Origin: Parahaliea maris
GTDB taxonomy: Bacteria > Pseudomonadota > Gammaproteobacteria > Pseudomonadales > Halieaceae
Direction of reading: 5' to 3'
DNA: 64,000 bases
NCBI RefSeq assembly: GCF_008064665.1
Contig: NZ_VRZA01000001.1
Coordinates: 620,001-684,000 of the forward strand
Positions within the stretch are counted from its first letter, which is position 1; every line of letters starts with the position of its first letter. A program made the translations under genes and the position numbers. Below the pieces are notes generated by a model. That model ran no database searches. It worked only from the letters and a program-made list of their open reading frames with translations, and was not told where the DNA came from. Positions 62,212 through 64,000 of the stretch are shown in pieces.

Positions 62212-62312
62212 TTCTCTATTCCTCTGTTGAATCTGCCTGGCACGGCTTTCAATGTGTTGCCGTGCATGAATGAAAAGAGCCTGTCCGTGCAGATCTACAG
62301 ACAGGTTCGGTG

Positions 62313-63242
62313 TCACCTCCCGGTGACGATCAGTCGACGGGGCGCCACGCGCCCGTCGTCCAATATCTCGCCTACGCCCAGAAACTCACCGGTCTCCAGG
62401 GCGACGCGCACCATACCATTACAGGGCGCGTTTGGCACCTGGACCGGCTGGCCCTGGCGCATGTAAAAACCGCCGGAAGCGGTCAGCTCCACCAGCGGCA
62501 TGGCGCGGCAGGCGGTATCCGCCGGCAGCAGCAACTGGTCCATTTCGGCCAGCTGGTCATTCTGTTTCAGGGCCTCCAGCGTCGGCATGGAGACCGCGTC
62601 GGCCAGAGTAAACGGCCCGGCCTTGGTGCGGCGCAATACGCTCACGTGGGCACCGCAGCCCAGGGCTGCACCGAGATCCTCGGCCACGGAGCGCACGTAG
62701 GTGCCCTTGCTGCACTCCAGCGAAATATCCACCTCGGCCTTCGGCCCGGGGCGGAAGGCCTTCAGCTCCAGCCGGTGAATGGTCACCTGCCGGGACTTGC
62801 GCTCCACTTCCACGCCCTGCCGGGCCAGTTTATAGAGCGGCTGGCCATCCTGCTTGATGGCCGAGTACATCGACGGCACCTGCTCGATCTCACCGCGGAA
62901 GGCCTCCAGCGCCTGACGCACAGTGGCTTCGTCGAGGTTGGAGGCATCGGTTTCGCTGAGCACCTCACCTTCGGCATCACCGGTGGCGGTGGCAGTACCC
63001 AGGACAAAGGTACTGTCGTATCCCTTGTCGGCATCCAGCAGGTACTGGGAGAACTTGGTGGCCTCCCCGAAACACAACGGCAGCACGCCGGTCGCCAGCG
63101 GATCCAGGCTGCCGGTATGACCCGCCTTGGCGGCAAAGTACAGGCCCTTGGCCTGCTGCAGGGCCCGGTTGGAACTCACCCCACCGGGCTTGTCCAGCAC
63201 CAGGATTCCGTCGACAGGCCGCCCGCGACGCCGTCGTGCCAC
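62313..63242 (-). CDS. truB: tRNA pseudouridine(55) synthase
   Basis: TruB makes pseudouridine 55 in the T-loop of tRNA. It has 309 residues. The catalytic aspartate lies in [25 protein letters not shown]. The opening [15 protein letters not shown] and the stretch [29 protein letters not shown] are typical. The C-terminal PUA-like part is short but present. Its start overlaps the rbfA stop by one base. Confidence 0.97.
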   Translation of the reverse strand: MARRRRGRPVDGILVLDKPGGVSSNRALQQAKGLYFAAKAGHTGSLDPLATGVLPLCFGEATKFSQYLLDADKGYDSTFVLGTATATGDAEGEVLSETDASNLDEATVRQALEAFRGEIEQVPSMYSAIKQDGQPLYKLARQGVEVERKSRQVTIHRLELKAFRPGPKAEVDISLECSKGTYVRSVAEDLGAALGCGAHVSVLRRTKAGPFTLADAVSMPTLEALKQNDQLAEMDQLLLPADTACRAMPLVELTASGGFYMRQGQPVQVPNAPCNGMVRVALETGEFLGVGEILDDGRVAPRRLIVTGR

Positions 63243-63688
63243 TAGGAGTCGTCTCCCTTGTCGCCCTGACCTGCGTCAAGGGGGGCGTCTGAGTCCGACT
63301 CGGCGCCTTCTTCACGCAGGCCCAGCTCACGGTCGGCATCCGCCGCCCGCTTGATCAGGTCTTCCATGTTGCGCCCGTAACCCACGCTACTGTCGAAGTA
63401 GAAGCGCAGTTGCGGCACGCTGCGCATGTTGCTGTCACGGGACAGCTGGGAGCGCAAAAAGCCCGCGGCCTTGTTCAGCACGCCGGCGGATTCCGCCGCG
63501 TCCTCTTTCGAGTCCGCGCCCAACAGGGTGAAGTACACCTTGGCGTAGCCCAGATCGCGGCTCACGTCGACACCGGTGATGCTCACCATACCCAGCCGCG
63601 GGTCGCGCAACTCCTGCTGCACGAGAGCGGCCAGTTCGCGTTGCAGGTAGTCGGCAACGCGCTGTGTACGGCTGTATTCCTTGGCCAT
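63242..63688 (-). CDS. rbfA: 30S ribosome-binding factor A
   Basis: RbfA assists late 30S maturation. The product has 148 residues with the KH-like fold: SRTQRVADYLQRELAALVQQELRDPRLGMVSITGVDVSRDLGYAKVYFT and VPQLRFYFDSSVGYGRNMEDLI. The C-terminal tail is acidic and rich in Asp, Glu and Gly. It sits between infB and truB in the usual operon. Confidence 0.96.
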   Translation of the reverse strand: MAKEYSRTQRVADYLQRELAALVQQELRDPRLGMVSITGVDVSRDLGYAKVYFTLLGADSKEDAAESAGVLNKAAGFLRSQLSRDSNMRSVPQLRFYFDSSVGYGRNMEDLIKRAADADRELGLREEGAESDSDAPLDAGQGDKGDDS

Positions 63689-63709
63689 CTTTGCCGGAGC
63701 GTCCGTCCC

Positions 63710-64000
63710 TTACAGGGAGCGGGCGATCTCCTTCACCTCGTAGACTTCGATCTGGTCACCGACCTTCACGTCATTGTAGTTCTTCACACCGATACCGCAC
63801 TCCATGCCGTTGCGCACTTCCGCGGCGTCGTCCTTGAAGCGACGCAGGGATTCCAGCTCGCCCTCGTAGATCACCACGTTGTCACGCAGGACACGGATGG
63901 GCTTGGCGCGGTACACGGTGCCCTCGGTCACCATACAGCCGGCGATGAGGCCGAACTTGGGTGAACGGAACACATCGCGCACTTCGGCGATGCCGACGAT
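63710..64000 (-). CDS. infB: Translation initiation factor IF-2, C-terminal end (runs off window)
   Basis: The last 96 codons are inside the window: [56 protein letters not shown] and [16 protein letters not shown]. This is domain IV of IF-2, which binds the fMet-tRNA acceptor end. The rest of the gene lies beyond 64000. rbfA follows 21 bp downstream. Confidence 0.97.
   Translation of the reverse strand: MVGIAEVRDVFRSPKFGLIAGCMVTEGTVYRAKPIRVLRDNVVIYEGELESLRRFKDDAAEVRNGMECGIGVKNYNDVKVGDQIEVYEVKEIARSL

Overview
The window reads as a chromosome segment of a marine-type gammaproteobacterium, probably near Halieaceae or other Cellvibrionales. The evidence is the set of conserved neighbourhoods: dksA-gluQ next to a CbrA/CbrB-like pair, then pcnB-folK-deoxynucleoside kinase-panB-panC, and the infB-rbfA-truB-rpsO-pnp operon. 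The taxonomic placement is an inference from gene content and order. No rRNA, tRNA, CRISPR array or intact transposase was found.

Left core (1-26.4 kb, clearly GC-rich). It holds a partial MscS-like channel, a VOC protein, argG, pyrC, rnt, a LON-domain protein, a YkgJ-type protein, an RND/MMPL exporter, mpl, a PPi-dependent phosphofructokinase next to inorganic pyrophosphatase, an M15 peptidase, a Rieske protein, sfsA, an aminotransferase and dksA-gluQ. A CbrX/CbrA/CbrB-like carbon-control system follows. Between cbrB and pcnB lies a strong candidate for a CrcZ-type small RNA, with a sigma-54 promoter, four AAN-repeat Hfq/Crc-type motifs and an intrinsic terminator. The vitamin and nucleotide genes pcnB, folK, dNK, panB and panC come next.

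Island (about 26.44-58.47 kb). Base composition falls visibly and gene content becomes purely catabolic. The island is bounded by a direct repeat of about 98 bp. The left end has an intact PGPGW-type membrane gene plus a wreck of an outer-membrane beta-barrel gene. The right end has the intact beta-barrel gene plus a scrap that looks like the end of the membrane gene. This is the footprint expected from recombinational (Campbell-type) insertion at that gene pair. Inside are a TonB receptor, an MFS transporter, a PQQ/haem alcohol dehydrogenase, an aldehyde dehydrogenase, an acyl-CoA synthetase, an APH-type kinase adjacent to an ACAD10/11- and LvaC-like acyl-CoA dehydrogenase, a crotonase, a thiolase, six SDRs, two MDR reductases, a DUF3604 protein, five small alpha/beta proteins and two TetR regulators. 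One further acyl-CoA dehydrogenase is a pseudogene.

Nine copies of one palindrome (consensus RACCGNCC-GGTCGGTY) sit in front of nearly every transcription unit of the island. The two TetR proteins have almost the same recognition helix. The island therefore looks like one self-contained regulon. My working model is uptake and periplasmic oxidation of a hydrophobic alcohol or ketone, CoA activation, removal of a gamma-hydroxyl by phosphorylation (as in levulinate catabolism), and beta-oxidation. The substrate is unknown.

Right core (58.5-64 kb). It contains the intact beta-barrel gene, two copies of a large-hairpin intergenic repeat (a third copy lies before pyrC), and then pnp, rpsO, truB, rbfA and the 3' end of infB on the minus strand.
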